DNA of 64,000 bases. It comes from Chromatiales bacterium. GTDB lineage: Bacteria; Pseudomonadota; Gammaproteobacteria; UBA6429; Thiohalophilaceae. The position numbers were made by a program, and so were the translations under genes. The notes beneath the pieces are model-generated. The model saw only the letters and a list, made by a program, of their open reading frames with translations. It ran no database searches and was not told the DNA's origin. Location of the stretch: NCBI GenBank assembly GCA_027076325.1, contig JALTJZ010000008.1, positions 1 through 64,000 on the forward strand. The letters run 5' to 3'. Shown here piece by piece: positions 19,017-28,051 of this stretch; within the stretch, counting starts at the first letter, position 1; each line of letters starts with the position of its first letter.

Positions 19017-20033
19017 ATGGGCGATAGCCGTACAGACATTGAATTGTTAAAAGAAACTTTCTTAAAGGATTTAGTAATTGTTACCGGTTCTCCTACATCA
19101 GGTAAAAGTATGCTTTCTCCTATCGTTGCTAGTCTAAAAGGTACAGAGAATTTCCGGATGAGCATCTTATTAGAACATCTTGGGACACTCAATTATTTAG
19201 GGAAATTGTCTGATGATGTGCTGACTTTTTTATTTAGAAATACGGTGGATTTCATGCTGTATGACAATATGATTGGTCGAGATATGAACTTTCGATTTGG
19301 AGATGAGACAAGTATTTGGGATTCGAGTAACCCTGAAAAATACTTTGACCGTTTACTGGCAGAAAGAGGTGAGTTTATTATTGATGAGATAGATGAGGAG
19401 AGACCATTACTTGTTGTAGGATTATCAGATGCATTCTGGCATGCTAAGCGATGGTTTGAAGCTTATCCATTTCTTAAGATGGTATACATCGGTCGACATC
19501 CAATAGATGTGGTTTACTCTTGGTATAATCATAGATATGGAGAGGAAGTTAAGCCTATCTCAAAAAATAAATCGTCTATTACACACGGTTCTGAGGCATA
19601 CAATAGCAAGATTGCCCAGGTTATCTTGACTAAAGTAAATGGTAATGCTGTTCCGTACTACGCTTTGGGGTGGGAAGATAAATACACGGAATTGTCTGAG
19701 ATGGATCGTGTTATCTATATGATTAAATGCATAAGGACAAACTATGCAAAGGCATTTAGCTCTCTTTCAGAGAAAGAACGTGAAGGAGTTCTTTTTCTTA
19801 CCTTTGATGAAATAGTAACCGACACCGACCCTGCGGTGGCAAAAATATGTTCTTTTTTAAATAGAGAAAGGACACCTTATACATCTGACGTGCTTAAGCG
19901 TGAAAACTGTCCGCGTGTTGTTTCAGAAGACGTTCGAGATAACAAGCTTGATAAGATAAAAGAGCTTGCATCTGAAGGAGCAATTAACTCACTAATGTCG
20001 ATGATAGAGCATCACGAAAGTAGCAAGATATAA
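19017..20033 (+). CDS. Sulfotransferase-fold protein (paralogue 2)
   Basis: A 338-residue paralogue of the gene at 16360. VIVTGSPTSGKS (residues 20-31) is the N-terminal phosphate-binding loop and YIGRHPIDVVYSW near 158-170 the 3'-phosphate site; GRDMNFRFGDETS and FDEIVTDTDPAVAKICSFLN align with paralogue 1. It starts at an ATG with AGAAGGAAG upstream, 92 bases after the IS end, and stops three bases before the next gene. Either a PAPS-dependent sulfotransferase or, given the downstream phosphoramidate genes, a transferase for that group; the sequence alone does not decide. Confidence 0.75.
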   Translation: MGDSRTDIELLKETFLKDLVIVTGSPTSGKSMLSPIVASLKGTENFRMSILLEHLGTLNYLGKLSDDVLTFLFRNTVDFMLYDNMIGRDMNFRFGDETSIWDSSNPEKYFDRLLAERGEFIIDEIDEERPLLVVGLSDAFWHAKRWFEAYPFLKMVYIGRHPIDVVYSWYNHRYGEEVKPISKNKSSITHGSEAYNSKIAQVILTKVNGNAVPYYALGWEDKYTELSEMDRVIYMIKCIRTNYAKAFSSLSEKEREGVLFLTFDEIVTDTDPAVAKICSFLNRERTPYTSDVLKRENCPRVVSEDVRDNKLDKIKELASEGAINSLMSMIEHHESSKI

Positions 20034-20036
20034 TTT

Positions 20037-22019
20037 ATGGATTATTGTTTGGTAGAGAAGTGGATAGCTGAAATTACTCTTCCTGAAAAGAGTACGGCCG
20101 TTGCTTTAACAGAAGAAGCCATATTCCAACTTGAAGATTGCGGTATCCCATATATTACACTTGAGGAGCTCTATACTTCATGGGAGATTAGGGGTGATGT
20201 AGATGAATTCCTCATTAAGCAACTTTCCTGGTTCGATGAGTTTGATAGGCTGCTTAAAGAAACCTTCCCAGAGGCTGAAAACATGGGGGTCAATCTAGCA
20301 ACTATCTATTTTTATCCAATAAGACGAGTAGTAGGTAATTCTATACTTACAACGAGAATACTAAGAAAATTTATTGAATCAGTTAAGCCGGGTAAGATCT
20401 GGTATATCGGGCCTGAATATAGCATAGAGGGTATTAATCGCTTTTCTACAAACGATGATTTTGAAGAGCACTTGTTAGATCCAGATTTTAAGACAGGAGA
20501 AAATCCGTATTCCCTTTTAATAGAACCAATCTGTAATACCTATGATATTAAATTTCAACGGATCGAGTTTTGCTCCAGGAAAATACCAAAGAAGAAAGCT
20601 TCAACTTCAAAGAAATCAAAGATAGGCTTTGATAAGAGTCGAATAAAGCATCTACTAAAAAAATACTTGCCTGCTTCTTACCTTAAGTCATTATTCATTT
20701 ATCTGAAGTCTATGAAAAACGTCAAGAAAAAAGGGCGTATTCTAATTTTAGAAGTACCCGGTACTATGAATGAGTTTTGTATAGATTCAAGAAAATATGG
20801 TTTTGATCTATTTATTAGAAATAATGAGGATATTCAGCAATTGTCATGGAAACCATGGCCAAGAAGAATGAAGATTGCAGAATTAAGAATGAAGGAGAAT
20901 TGCCCAAAAGAAGATGTGTTGAATAAGATTCTAGATGGGGAATTAATGAATTGGATAAATAGCCAATGTGGGATGGATGTCTCTGGTATTTTATATGCTC
21001 GATTTAGATATTTTTTATTAAAGACCTGCCCAGAAGTGCTCTCAAAGATACGTGGCTACATCGAGTTTTATGAAAAAAATAGGATTGATTTTGTTGTCGC
21101 ACCTAATCTCTGGACTACTGATGACCATGCTGCTATTGCTGCAGCAAGACTAACCACATCAACTAAGAGTATTGGATTCTCACATGGCTCTGATGTGTAT
21201 GACTGTAAAAGTAGATTCTTTTTTATGGATCGGCATTTTGATATCTTCTTTAATCTTTCAGAACAGGAAGCAGAGCATGAGAGGCAGCTAGCCAGACGAT
21301 TCAATTATACCTATCCTGATATATATGAATCCCCTTATTTTTGCAGAAGGGTTACAAAAAATATCACTGTAAAAAATAATAACAAATCTGATAACTTTGC
21401 TGGTAATAGACGAGTTGTGCTTTTTCTACCAATAATTTATGGGTCTCGACCTGGCAGAGGAATAGAGCTAAACCAACCATTTCCAATGGAATATGTAAAA
21501 TGGCATAGGGCACTTGCCGACTATTTTAGCTCAAGAAAAGATATCCTTTTTATTTGGAAAGGACTTATTCAATCGGAACAAAAATTTGATCTTATGGCAG
21601 AGATAATTAGGGCGAAAAAATATGAGAATATAAAATTCGATTCTAGTTCACTGTATCGATGGTTACCTTTCGTGGATAGAGTTCTTTGTGATATTCCTAG
21701 TACAGCATTTTTTGAATGCTTATACTCAGACATGCCTGTATTAGCTCTTCATAGACCAAAATATCAGGTACTGCGTGAGAATGCTCATGACAGTTTTGGT
21801 TCTAGTTTACGAGCATATAATTGCATAGAAGAGGGGTTGGGAGTTGTAAGTGAATTTTTAGATGCTAAACGAGAGGAGTACATCGTTCCATTTTCTGAAC
21901 CTGATATATTTGTACCAGAGGTATTAGGAACTCAACTGTGTTCATCTGAAAAAGATAAGTATGGTAATAGAAATATACTAAACAAGAAGAAGCCACAATA
22001 TACTATTAGAGGAAATTGA
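20037..22019 (+). CDS. Large uncharacterised polysaccharide-locus transferase candidate
   Basis: A 660-residue soluble protein without signal peptide. The C-terminal third (VVLFLPIIYGSRPGRG, ILFIWKGLIQSEQKF, RWLPFVDRVLCDIPSTAFFE, MPVLALHRPKY) resembles the GT-B-like domains of surface-carbohydrate glycosyltransferases and glycerophosphotransferases. The N-terminal half is not recognised. It lies between a sulfotransferase-like gene and a methyltransferase directly before the glutamine kinase. In C. jejuni this position is held by Cj1421/Cj1422, the phosphoramidate transferases, so a role in attaching the group to the glycan is possible, but I infer this from position only. Confidence 0.5.
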   Translation: MDYCLVEKWIAEITLPEKSTAVALTEEAIFQLEDCGIPYITLEELYTSWEIRGDVDEFLIKQLSWFDEFDRLLKETFPEAENMGVNLATIYFYPIRRVVGNSILTTRILRKFIESVKPGKIWYIGPEYSIEGINRFSTNDDFEEHLLDPDFKTGENPYSLLIEPICNTYDIKFQRIEFCSRKIPKKKASTSKKSKIGFDKSRIKHLLKKYLPASYLKSLFIYLKSMKNVKKKGRILILEVPGTMNEFCIDSRKYGFDLFIRNNEDIQQLSWKPWPRRMKIAELRMKENCPKEDVLNKILDGELMNWINSQCGMDVSGILYARFRYFLLKTCPEVLSKIRGYIEFYEKNRIDFVVAPNLWTTDDHAAIAAARLTTSTKSIGFSHGSDVYDCKSRFFFMDRHFDIFFNLSEQEAEHERQLARRFNYTYPDIYESPYFCRRVTKNITVKNNNKSDNFAGNRRVVLFLPIIYGSRPGRGIELNQPFPMEYVKWHRALADYFSSRKDILFIWKGLIQSEQKFDLMAEIIRAKKYENIKFDSSSLYRWLPFVDRVLCDIPSTAFFECLYSDMPVLALHRPKYQVLRENAHDSFGSSLRAYNCIEEGLGVVSEFLDAKREEYIVPFSEPDIFVPEVLGTQLCSSEKDKYGNRNILNKKKPQYTIRGN

Positions 22020-22021
22020 AT

Positions 22022-22960
22022 ATGAAAACTATTACTAAAGAGCAACAACTAGAAGCTGTTAGTGGATGGTGGAATAGCGATCAGATTGTAAAATGGGACA
22101 AGCAATACGATGAATGGGACAGCCAAACTGTTCGTTCTCTTAATCGTCGATTAGAGAAAGTATTAAAATTTGTTGATGATATCAATCTACCAAAAGGGGC
22201 AAAGGCCTTGGAGTTAGGGTATGGTGCCGGTCAGACAGCTTTAAAAATAGGCCAGCGTGGTTATGAAGTGCATGGAGTCGATGTTTCGGAGAAGTTTGTT
22301 GAAATTGCTACAACCAGGTGTCAGAAAGAGGATCCTACAGGAAAGTATTACTTTAAAATCGGCAATATAGAGTCAAGACTGGAATATGAAGATGAAACAT
22401 TTGATCTAGTAGTAATATCAGGTGTATTACATTATCTCTATGATTACGAAGCATGTATTAAAGAAGTCTATCGTGTCCTTAAGCCGGGAGGACATCTTAT
22501 TATTGCTCAGAGAACCGCTTATGCACTGAATCACTTTCTTTCGATCCGTCCATTTTTATGTTCTTGCTTGTATTTTTTCTTAAGGGAAAAATATGAAATT
22601 TTTCATTCATATAAGGCTATGCTCTGTGATTCTAAATTGGGGGTTATATTCGGTAGATTTGAAAATACTAAATTTTTCAATACAAAGTTTATGTTGAAGG
22701 GCCACGACGTGTGGAAATACAAACTGAAGAAAAACCTTTTCACCATACCTAAATTGAAAAATTTATGCAAAAGATCCGGTTTCGGCTCTTTAAAGGTTGA
22801 TGGTGCATACTATTGTATATCCGAAGAGCCAAAATATTTTGATTTCAATATAAAAGTAGATGATTTTTTGGAAAAAATGGCCAATAAAAAGTTTCTTCAT
22901 TTTATACGTCGTTTATCAAGAATAACTATTGTATTAAGTAAGAAAAAGGTTGTTTCTTAG
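22022..22960 (+). CDS. Class I SAM-dependent methyltransferase (candidate O-methyl phosphoramidate methylase)
   Basis: A 312-residue methyltransferase. ALELGYGAGQTALKIG near 62-77 is the SAM-binding motif I, VHGVDVSEKFVEIA carries the acidic residue for the ribose, and FDLVVISGVLHYL is motif IV; LKPGGHLIIAQ follows. I start at the ATG with GAGGA about eight bases upstream; a TTG six bases earlier is also open. Directly upstream of the glutamine kinase homologue, it corresponds in order to the Cj1420/Cj1419 methyltransferases of C. jejuni, so it may methylate the phosphoramidate or its precursor. A role on a sugar hydroxyl is equally possible from sequence. Confidence 0.75.
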   Translation: MKTITKEQQLEAVSGWWNSDQIVKWDKQYDEWDSQTVRSLNRRLEKVLKFVDDINLPKGAKALELGYGAGQTALKIGQRGYEVHGVDVSEKFVEIATTRCQKEDPTGKYYFKIGNIESRLEYEDETFDLVVISGVLHYLYDYEACIKEVYRVLKPGGHLIIAQRTAYALNHFLSIRPFLCSCLYFFLREKYEIFHSYKAMLCDSKLGVIFGRFENTKFFNTKFMLKGHDVWKYKLKKNLFTIPKLKNLCKRSGFGSLKVDGAYYCISEEPKYFDFNIKVDDFLEKMANKKFLHFIRRLSRITIVLSKKKVVS

Positions 22961-23008
22961 TTTCTTAATAATAAGAAATTGATTATTTAAAGGGCAGTTT
23001 GTTTATTT

Positions 23009-26000
23009 ATGAAAGCAATTATTATTGGTTCTAACAGGGGTATCCAACATCTTGATAGTGATGCTAGTTATCCAATGGCATTGCTAGGTGATAGGCGTGG
23101 TAAGAGAGCTATTGACTGGACTCTATCTGCTTTAGATAAGGTTGGTATAGAGGATATTATTTTTATTGGTGGTTATCATATAGAAAAAGTCATTAGATCA
23201 TACCCTAATATGAAGTTCTATTATAATTCGGGATGGGATAGTGGAAATGATCTTCAAGCGTTAAGTTGTGCAGTGAGTGAACTCGACAGCCCCTGTATAA
23301 TAGTAAAGTCAGAGGTTGTCTTTTATGCTGACGCACTTGAGAAACTGCTAAGTTCTAATTTTGATCTTACTATTGGAGTTGAAAAAAACCAAACTGAGGC
23401 AAAAGTTGACTTTGAAGATGACTTTACGGGTATAACATCTTTATCCATACATGCTTCGAGTAAATTAAAAAATAAAATAGAGTCTTTGCTTGAGACTGAT
23501 TCCATTAATAATGGGCATATGCCTAATTTAAGGGATGTTTTCTATGAACTAGATATCCCATTAAAATTAGTTGAGCTAGATAATAATTATAGTCGGATCT
23601 ATACACCGCAATCTCTTGCTAGATTTGTTTTCAATACGAAGGCACAAACCTTAGAACGTTTGCAGCCTCTTGTTACACAAGCAACAATACTAGATCAAGT
23701 TCGGTTCACTGTAAAACAGTGGCGAGATGATTCAAAAAAAATAATAAGGCAATTACAGGCTTCATTTCCGGAAGGTGAGCTAATTATTCGTAGTAGCGCA
23801 TTGAATGAAGATTCATGGAATGAGTCACAGGCAGGAAATTACGATAGCATACTAGGAATAGAAGCGCAGAATAGCCAGGCGTTATATAATTCTATTGAGT
23901 CAGTGATAAATAGTTTTAAAGTCAATGGAAGCAGTCATGAAAATGATGAAATATTTGTCCAGTCGTATCTTGAAAATGTAGAATTAAGTGGTGTGTTGTT
24001 TACTAGAAATGCGGCGACAGCTGCACCATATATTATTATTAACTATGATAATACTAGTAGTAGAACAGATACAGTGACTTCCGGTAAGGGTGAAGACTTA
24101 AAAACAACCATTATATATAAACAATGTACACCAAAAGATATTCCCGATCAGCATATGGCGCATTTAATAAATGTTGTTCATGAGATTGAGGAATTAACAG
24201 GACATGATGCGCTTGATATCGAGTTTGCTTTTGACAAGGATAAGAAATGCTACATACTGCAAGTTCGTGTTCTGTGTGTGGATAAAACGATTTCCAGAAT
24301 TCTTGGTGAGGATTTTCATGAGGAACTAACTTTAGTCAAGAACTATATTGATGAACTTATGCACCCGCGTCCTAATCTTCACTGTGATTACACTATTCTA
24401 TCGAATATGCCAGATTGGAATCCAGCTGAGTTAATCGGGTGCTCACCAAGACCTCTGGCTTTGTCACTCTTTCAGTATCTTATTACTGACAGAGTATGGG
24501 GGCAGGCACGTACAGCATGCGGATATAAAGAGACTTATCCGGAACCACTTGTTTTAGTATTATCAGGGCACCCCTATGTAGATGTAAGAGCAAGTTTTAA
24601 CTCGTTTATTCCTGCTAGTCTGGATGAGAAATTATCTGAGAAGCTTGTTTGTTACTATATGGACAGGCTTGAGTCAAATCCTGAATTCCATGATAAGGTT
24701 GAATTTGAAGTTGCGATAACCTGTATGGATTTCAATTTTTCAAAAAATCATGAACAACTTCGTGAGTCAGGTTTTACTAAAGCCGAAATAAATGAAATAA
24801 ACAGAGCGTTGTTGAAGCTGACAGATGATATTGTATGCAACCGAATTGCAACCATAGATGAACAGATGGATATGGTATCTGCTTTAGCTCCACGTCGTGA
24901 AGGTGTATTGAAACTTAATCGTAGTACAACACTTTCATATGTTAGAGCTATCGACAATATGCTAAGTGATTGTAAGAGGCTTGGAACCCTTCCTTTTTCA
25001 ATTGTTGCTAGATATGCATTTATTGCCACTTCATTTCTTAAATCACTAGAAGCACTAAACGTTTTTTCAACCGATGAGGTCAATGTCTTGCAGCAGTCTA
25101 TACCTACTGTGGCCACAGATATATTTGAAGATTTTGGTAAATTAAGAATGGGGCATATCAACCGTAAGCAGTTTCTGGATAGATATGGGCACCTGAGGCC
25201 TGGTACTTATGATATTAGATGTCCGTCTTATAGTGAGGATCCTGACTTTTATTTAGGTGATATTGACGAGAGTAAGTTAGATCAGGAGTGTACAAATGAA
25301 CTTAAAGTTGGTGAAGAGCTATTTTTCAGTAAAACTTCACAGATAGATATACTAATTAAAAAGGCAGGTTTATCTTTTTCGGTTCCAGAACTTTGGAATT
25401 TCATAGTTTCTGCAATTTCAGCGCGTGAAAAAGCAAAATTTGAATACACAAAGAATCTGAGTGCAGCGTTGACACTAATTGCCAAATTTGGCAAAAGTTT
25501 TGGGTTTGATGCTGATGACATGTCTTTTTTGTCAATACAAGACATTTTGAAGTTATCAACCAGTAGCCAGTCTATAATTGCGAAGAAAAGCATGGAAAGA
25601 GCGGTAAGCCTTAACCGTAAAAATTACGCTCTTAATGAATCTGTTCAGTTACCTCATATGATAACTTCATCCAAGGATGTTAATTACTTTGAATTACTTA
25701 GGTGGCATCCAAATTTTATTACCGCAAAGCTTATAGCAGGATCAGTTATTGATTTAGAGAGCATTGATGAGTATCCTGATTTGCAAGGAGAGATTGTCTT
25801 GATAGAGAGTGCTGATCCTGGTTATGACTGGATATTTGGACAAGGAATAAAAGGATTAGTAACAAAGTATGGAGGTGCAGCCTCTCATATGGCTATTCGG
25901 GCGGCGGAGCTAGCTATACCTGCTGCAATTGGTTGCGGAGATTTGATTTATAGTAGAGTATTAAAATCTAAAGTGATTGAATTAGACTGTTCGGGACAGT

Positions 26001-26020
26001 CTATTCGGGTGATTCGTTGA
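23009..26020 (+). CDS. L-glutamine kinase-like PEP-synthase-fold enzyme with N-terminal nucleotidyltransferase-like domain
   Basis: A 1003-residue protein. Residues 1 to about 210 resemble a sugar nucleotidyltransferase (MKAIIIGSNRGI, ALLGDRRGKRAIDWTLSALD), but the GxGxRL signature is lost. From about 225 comes a PEP-synthase-type ATP-grasp domain (IIRSSALNEDSWNESQAGNY at 259-278; LDIEFAFDKDKKCYILQVR), then a linker, then the swivelling phosphohistidine domain (TKYGGAASHMAIRAAELAIP, His960). The family member Cj1418 of C. jejuni phosphorylates the amide of L-glutamine, the first step to phosphoramidate. The three following genes match the next steps in the same order, so I prefer glutamine kinase to PEP synthase. 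The N-terminal domain role is unknown. It overlaps the next gene. Confidence 0.85.
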   Translation: MKAIIIGSNRGIQHLDSDASYPMALLGDRRGKRAIDWTLSALDKVGIEDIIFIGGYHIEKVIRSYPNMKFYYNSGWDSGNDLQALSCAVSELDSPCIIVKSEVVFYADALEKLLSSNFDLTIGVEKNQTEAKVDFEDDFTGITSLSIHASSKLKNKIESLLETDSINNGHMPNLRDVFYELDIPLKLVELDNNYSRIYTPQSLARFVFNTKAQTLERLQPLVTQATILDQVRFTVKQWRDDSKKIIRQLQASFPEGELIIRSSALNEDSWNESQAGNYDSILGIEAQNSQALYNSIESVINSFKVNGSSHENDEIFVQSYLENVELSGVLFTRNAATAAPYIIINYDNTSSRTDTVTSGKGEDLKTTIIYKQCTPKDIPDQHMAHLINVVHEIEELTGHDALDIEFAFDKDKKCYILQVRVLCVDKTISRILGEDFHEELTLVKNYIDELMHPRPNLHCDYTILSNMPDWNPAELIGCSPRPLALSLFQYLITDRVWGQARTACGYKETYPEPLVLVLSGHPYVDVRASFNSFIPASLDEKLSEKLVCYYMDRLESNPEFHDKVEFEVAITCMDFNFSKNHEQLRESGFTKAEINEINRALLKLTDDIVCNRIATIDEQMDMVSALAPRREGVLKLNRSTTLSYVRAIDNMLSDCKRLGTLPFSIVARYAFIATSFLKSLEALNVFSTDEVNVLQQSIPTVATDIFEDFGKLRMGHINRKQFLDRYGHLRPGTYDIRCPSYSEDPDFYLGDIDESKLDQECTNELKVGEELFFSKTSQIDILIKKAGLSFSVPELWNFIVSAISAREKAKFEYTKNLSAALTLIAKFGKSFGFDADDMSFLSIQDILKLSTSSQSIIAKKSMERAVSLNRKNYALNESVQLPHMITSSKDVNYFELLRWHPNFITAKLIAGSVIDLESIDEYPDLQGEIVLIESADPGYDWIFGQGIKGLVTKYGGAASHMAIRAAELAIPAAIGCGDLIYSRVLKSKVIELDCSGQSIRVIR

Positions 26021-26727
26021 ATAAAATTGTTGGAATTAGTTTGCGTGTGGTTGAGGCAACTAGTTATAAAGAGCCTAGGGATTCAATAAGCCATGATTGG
26101 ATACGTTATCTTTCAGCTTATGGTGTTACACCTGTTTTGATACCGAATGTGTTATCAAATATTTCTGAATTCATTAAATCTATTAAACCATCAGCTTTAA
26201 TACTATCAAACGGTAATAATATATGTCCTCAAAATGAAAGTGAGAGGCAAGTGGGTATAGATGATATTTCGTTAGACAGAGATCACACTGAGCGAGAACT
26301 TATTAGTTACTCGATTGATAACAGACTGCCTCTATTAGGTATATGTAGAGGTATGCAGATGCTAAATATCTATTTTGGTGGTTCACTACTCCGTAATTTA
26401 TCAGATTTATGTGGGTCGTCTACAGTACATGCAAATGTTTCTCATGAAATTCAGATCGATGATATGATATTAAAAGATGAGTTGGAGCCAAAAGATCTCG
26501 TGACGAACTCTTATCATAACCAGGCTGTCACTTTGTCAACACTTTCACCTCAACTGAAGACATTTGTGATGTCAGGACATGGGGTTGTTGAAGGTATCTA
26601 TCATCCAAATTTACCTATTGCTGGTATTCAATGGCACCCAGAACGTCCGGGATCAACTGAGCAAGTTGATAAAATATTATTCAATGCTTTGCTAAGGCAA
26701 GAGCTATTTTGGGAAGAAAAATCATGA
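26017..26727 (+). CDS. Gamma-glutamyl-CDP-amidate hydrolase-like class I amidotransferase
   Basis: A 236-residue glutaminase-fold protein near the PuuD/peptidase C26 group. The triad is Cys110 (LGICRGMQM), His207 and Glu209 (IQWHPERPG). The C. jejuni counterpart Cj1417 hydrolyses gamma-glutamyl-CDP-amidate to glutamate and CDP-amidate; adjacency to the glutamine kinase and the cytidylyltransferase supports that role. It starts at TTG overlapping the preceding stop and its own stop overlaps the next ATG, so the block is translationally coupled. Confidence 0.85.
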   Translation: MNKIVGISLRVVEATSYKEPRDSISHDWIRYLSAYGVTPVLIPNVLSNISEFIKSIKPSALILSNGNNICPQNESERQVGIDDISLDRDHTERELISYSIDNRLPLLGICRGMQMLNIYFGGSLLRNLSDLCGSSTVHANVSHEIQIDDMILKDELEPKDLVTNSYHNQAVTLSTLSPQLKTFVMSGHGVVEGIYHPNLPIAGIQWHPERPGSTEQVDKILFNALLRQELFWEEKS

Positions 26728-27497
26728 AAGCTATTATTTTAGCCGCAGGCGAAGGAAGTAGATTACGTCCTTATACTCTCGATATGCCTAAGTGCATGGT
26801 CCCTTTAGGAGGGAAAGGTATTCTAAATTGGCAAATTGACACAATGCGAGCCTGCGGCTTAGATGATATAACAATAGTAAAAGGCTATCTCGCAGATAAA
26901 ATTGATGACAAAGGATTAAATACCTATGTAAACAAAGATTATGCTACGACTAATATGGTGATGACCTTGTGGTGTGCGAAGGAAAAAATGGAAGATGAAG
27001 TTATTGTGGCTTATGGCGATATAGTATATAGCGCTCAAGTTCTGGAGGCACTGATGAAATCTCCATATGATATATCTGTAGTAGTAGATATGGATTGGAA
27101 AAGCTATTGGCAGAAGCGTTTCAGTGATCCTTTATCTGATGCGGAGGCTTTTAGTATGGACTCCAGTGATAGAATTAAGATAATTGGGCAGAAGGCTACT
27201 CAACTTTCTGATATTGAGGCAGGTTATATTGGATTAATAAAATTTAAAGGAAGAGGCATCGATATTTTTAAGAAGTCATTTTTAAAAGCACAAGAGTCAG
27301 AGAATGCGTGGGTTAGTCAGCGACCATTTAAGCAAGCTTATATGACTGATATGTTACAAGGATTGGTTAATGAAGGACATGATCTTTATGCGGTTAAGAT
27401 CAAAAGGGGCTGGTTAGAAATAGATTCTATCAATGATCTTCAACTTGCCAATAAATGTTTTAAGGCCAAGGGAGATACTTTTCTAATTACAGAATAG
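26724..27497 (+). CDS. CTP:phosphoglutamine cytidylyltransferase-like nucleotidyltransferase
   Basis: A 257-residue nucleotidyltransferase of the LicC/phosphocholine cytidylyltransferase type. AAGEGSRLRPYTLDMPKCMV at 7-26 is the nucleotide-binding signature with the conserved lysine; NKDYATTNMVMTLWCAKE and EVIVAYGDIVY carry the base and metal sites; GWLEIDSINDL near the end is typical. C. jejuni Cj1416 joins CMP to phosphoglutamine. No choline genes are present, which argues against phosphocholine. I start at the ATG overlapping the preceding TGA; a TTG 15 bases earlier is less likely. Confidence 0.88.
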   Translation: MKAIILAAGEGSRLRPYTLDMPKCMVPLGGKGILNWQIDTMRACGLDDITIVKGYLADKIDDKGLNTYVNKDYATTNMVMTLWCAKEKMEDEVIVAYGDIVYSAQVLEALMKSPYDISVVVDMDWKSYWQKRFSDPLSDAEAFSMDSSDRIKIIGQKATQLSDIEAGYIGLIKFKGRGIDIFKKSFLKAQESENAWVSQRPFKQAYMTDMLQGLVNEGHDLYAVKIKRGWLEIDSINDLQLANKCFKAKGDTFLITE

Positions 27498-27533
27498 TAA
27501 AAGAAAGATCTAAATTAACTAAAGGATATTTAA

Positions 27534-28049
27534 ATGGTTATATGGTTAATTGGCATGTCCAATGCTGGCAAAACAGTTATTGGTCAAGAAGTATGTAAGT
27601 TGTTGAAAAAGGAAGGGCAAAGTGTTTTATTTCTTGATGGCGATATATTTAGAGAAATAATGGGAAACGATCTCGGTCACAGCCTTGAAGACAGAAGAAC
27701 TAATGCCTGTCGAATATCCAAACTCTGCAAATATCTAGATACCCAGGGTGTAAACGTTGTTTTTGCAATCCTCTCGATATTCCCTGATTTACAGGAATGG
27801 AACAGGAAGAATATTGAAGAATATTATGAAGTTTATATTAAGGTGCCGTTTAATATTTTAGTTGAGAGGGATTCAAAAGGAATATATAAGCGTGCTCTTG
27901 ATGGTCAGATCAAAAATGTGGTTGGCGTTGATATAGAATTTCCGGAACCTGCCCAGCCGGATCTTGTTATTGATAATGCAGAAAATTTAGATTCAATCGA
28001 AGAAATTGCTCAGAGTATCGTTCGTTCAATTCCCAATAAGAATGGTTAG
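27534..28049 (+). CDS. CysC-like kinase, probable CDP-amidate 3'-kinase
   Basis: A 171-residue P-loop kinase of the adenylylsulfate kinase family. Walker A is GMSNAGKT (7-14), DGDIFREIMG is the nucleotide region, and RDSKGIYKRALDGQIKNVVG the lid. The ISPYR block of true APS kinases is replaced by LSIFPDL. In C. jejuni the CysC homologue Cj1415 phosphorylates CDP-amidate at the 3' position; this gene follows the cytidylyltransferase, with an AAAGGA ribosome site. No sulfate adenylyltransferase is in the window, so I prefer CDP-amidate kinase; PAPS formation cannot be ruled out because two sulfotransferase-fold genes are near. Confidence 0.82.
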   Translation: MVIWLIGMSNAGKTVIGQEVCKLLKKEGQSVLFLDGDIFREIMGNDLGHSLEDRRTNACRISKLCKYLDTQGVNVVFAILSIFPDLQEWNRKNIEEYYEVYIKVPFNILVERDSKGIYKRALDGQIKNVVGVDIEFPEPAQPDLVIDNAENLDSIEEIAQSIVRSIPNKNG

Positions 28050-28051
28050 CT

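Noticed and set aside
22966-22983. Hairpin TTTCTTA/TAAGAAA as a terminator before the glutamine kinase gene
   Set aside because: The stem is short and AT-rich and no T-run follows, so termination is unlikely.
26724-27497. Phosphocholine cytidylyltransferase (licC)
   Set aside because: No choline kinase, transporter or LicD gene is present, and the neighbours match the phosphoglutamine pathway.
27534-28049. Assimilatory adenylylsulfate kinase (cysC)
   Set aside because: No sulfate adenylyltransferase or sulfate reduction genes nearby, the ISPYR block is changed, and the gene is the fourth of a phosphoramidate-type set. PAPS formation is not fully excluded.
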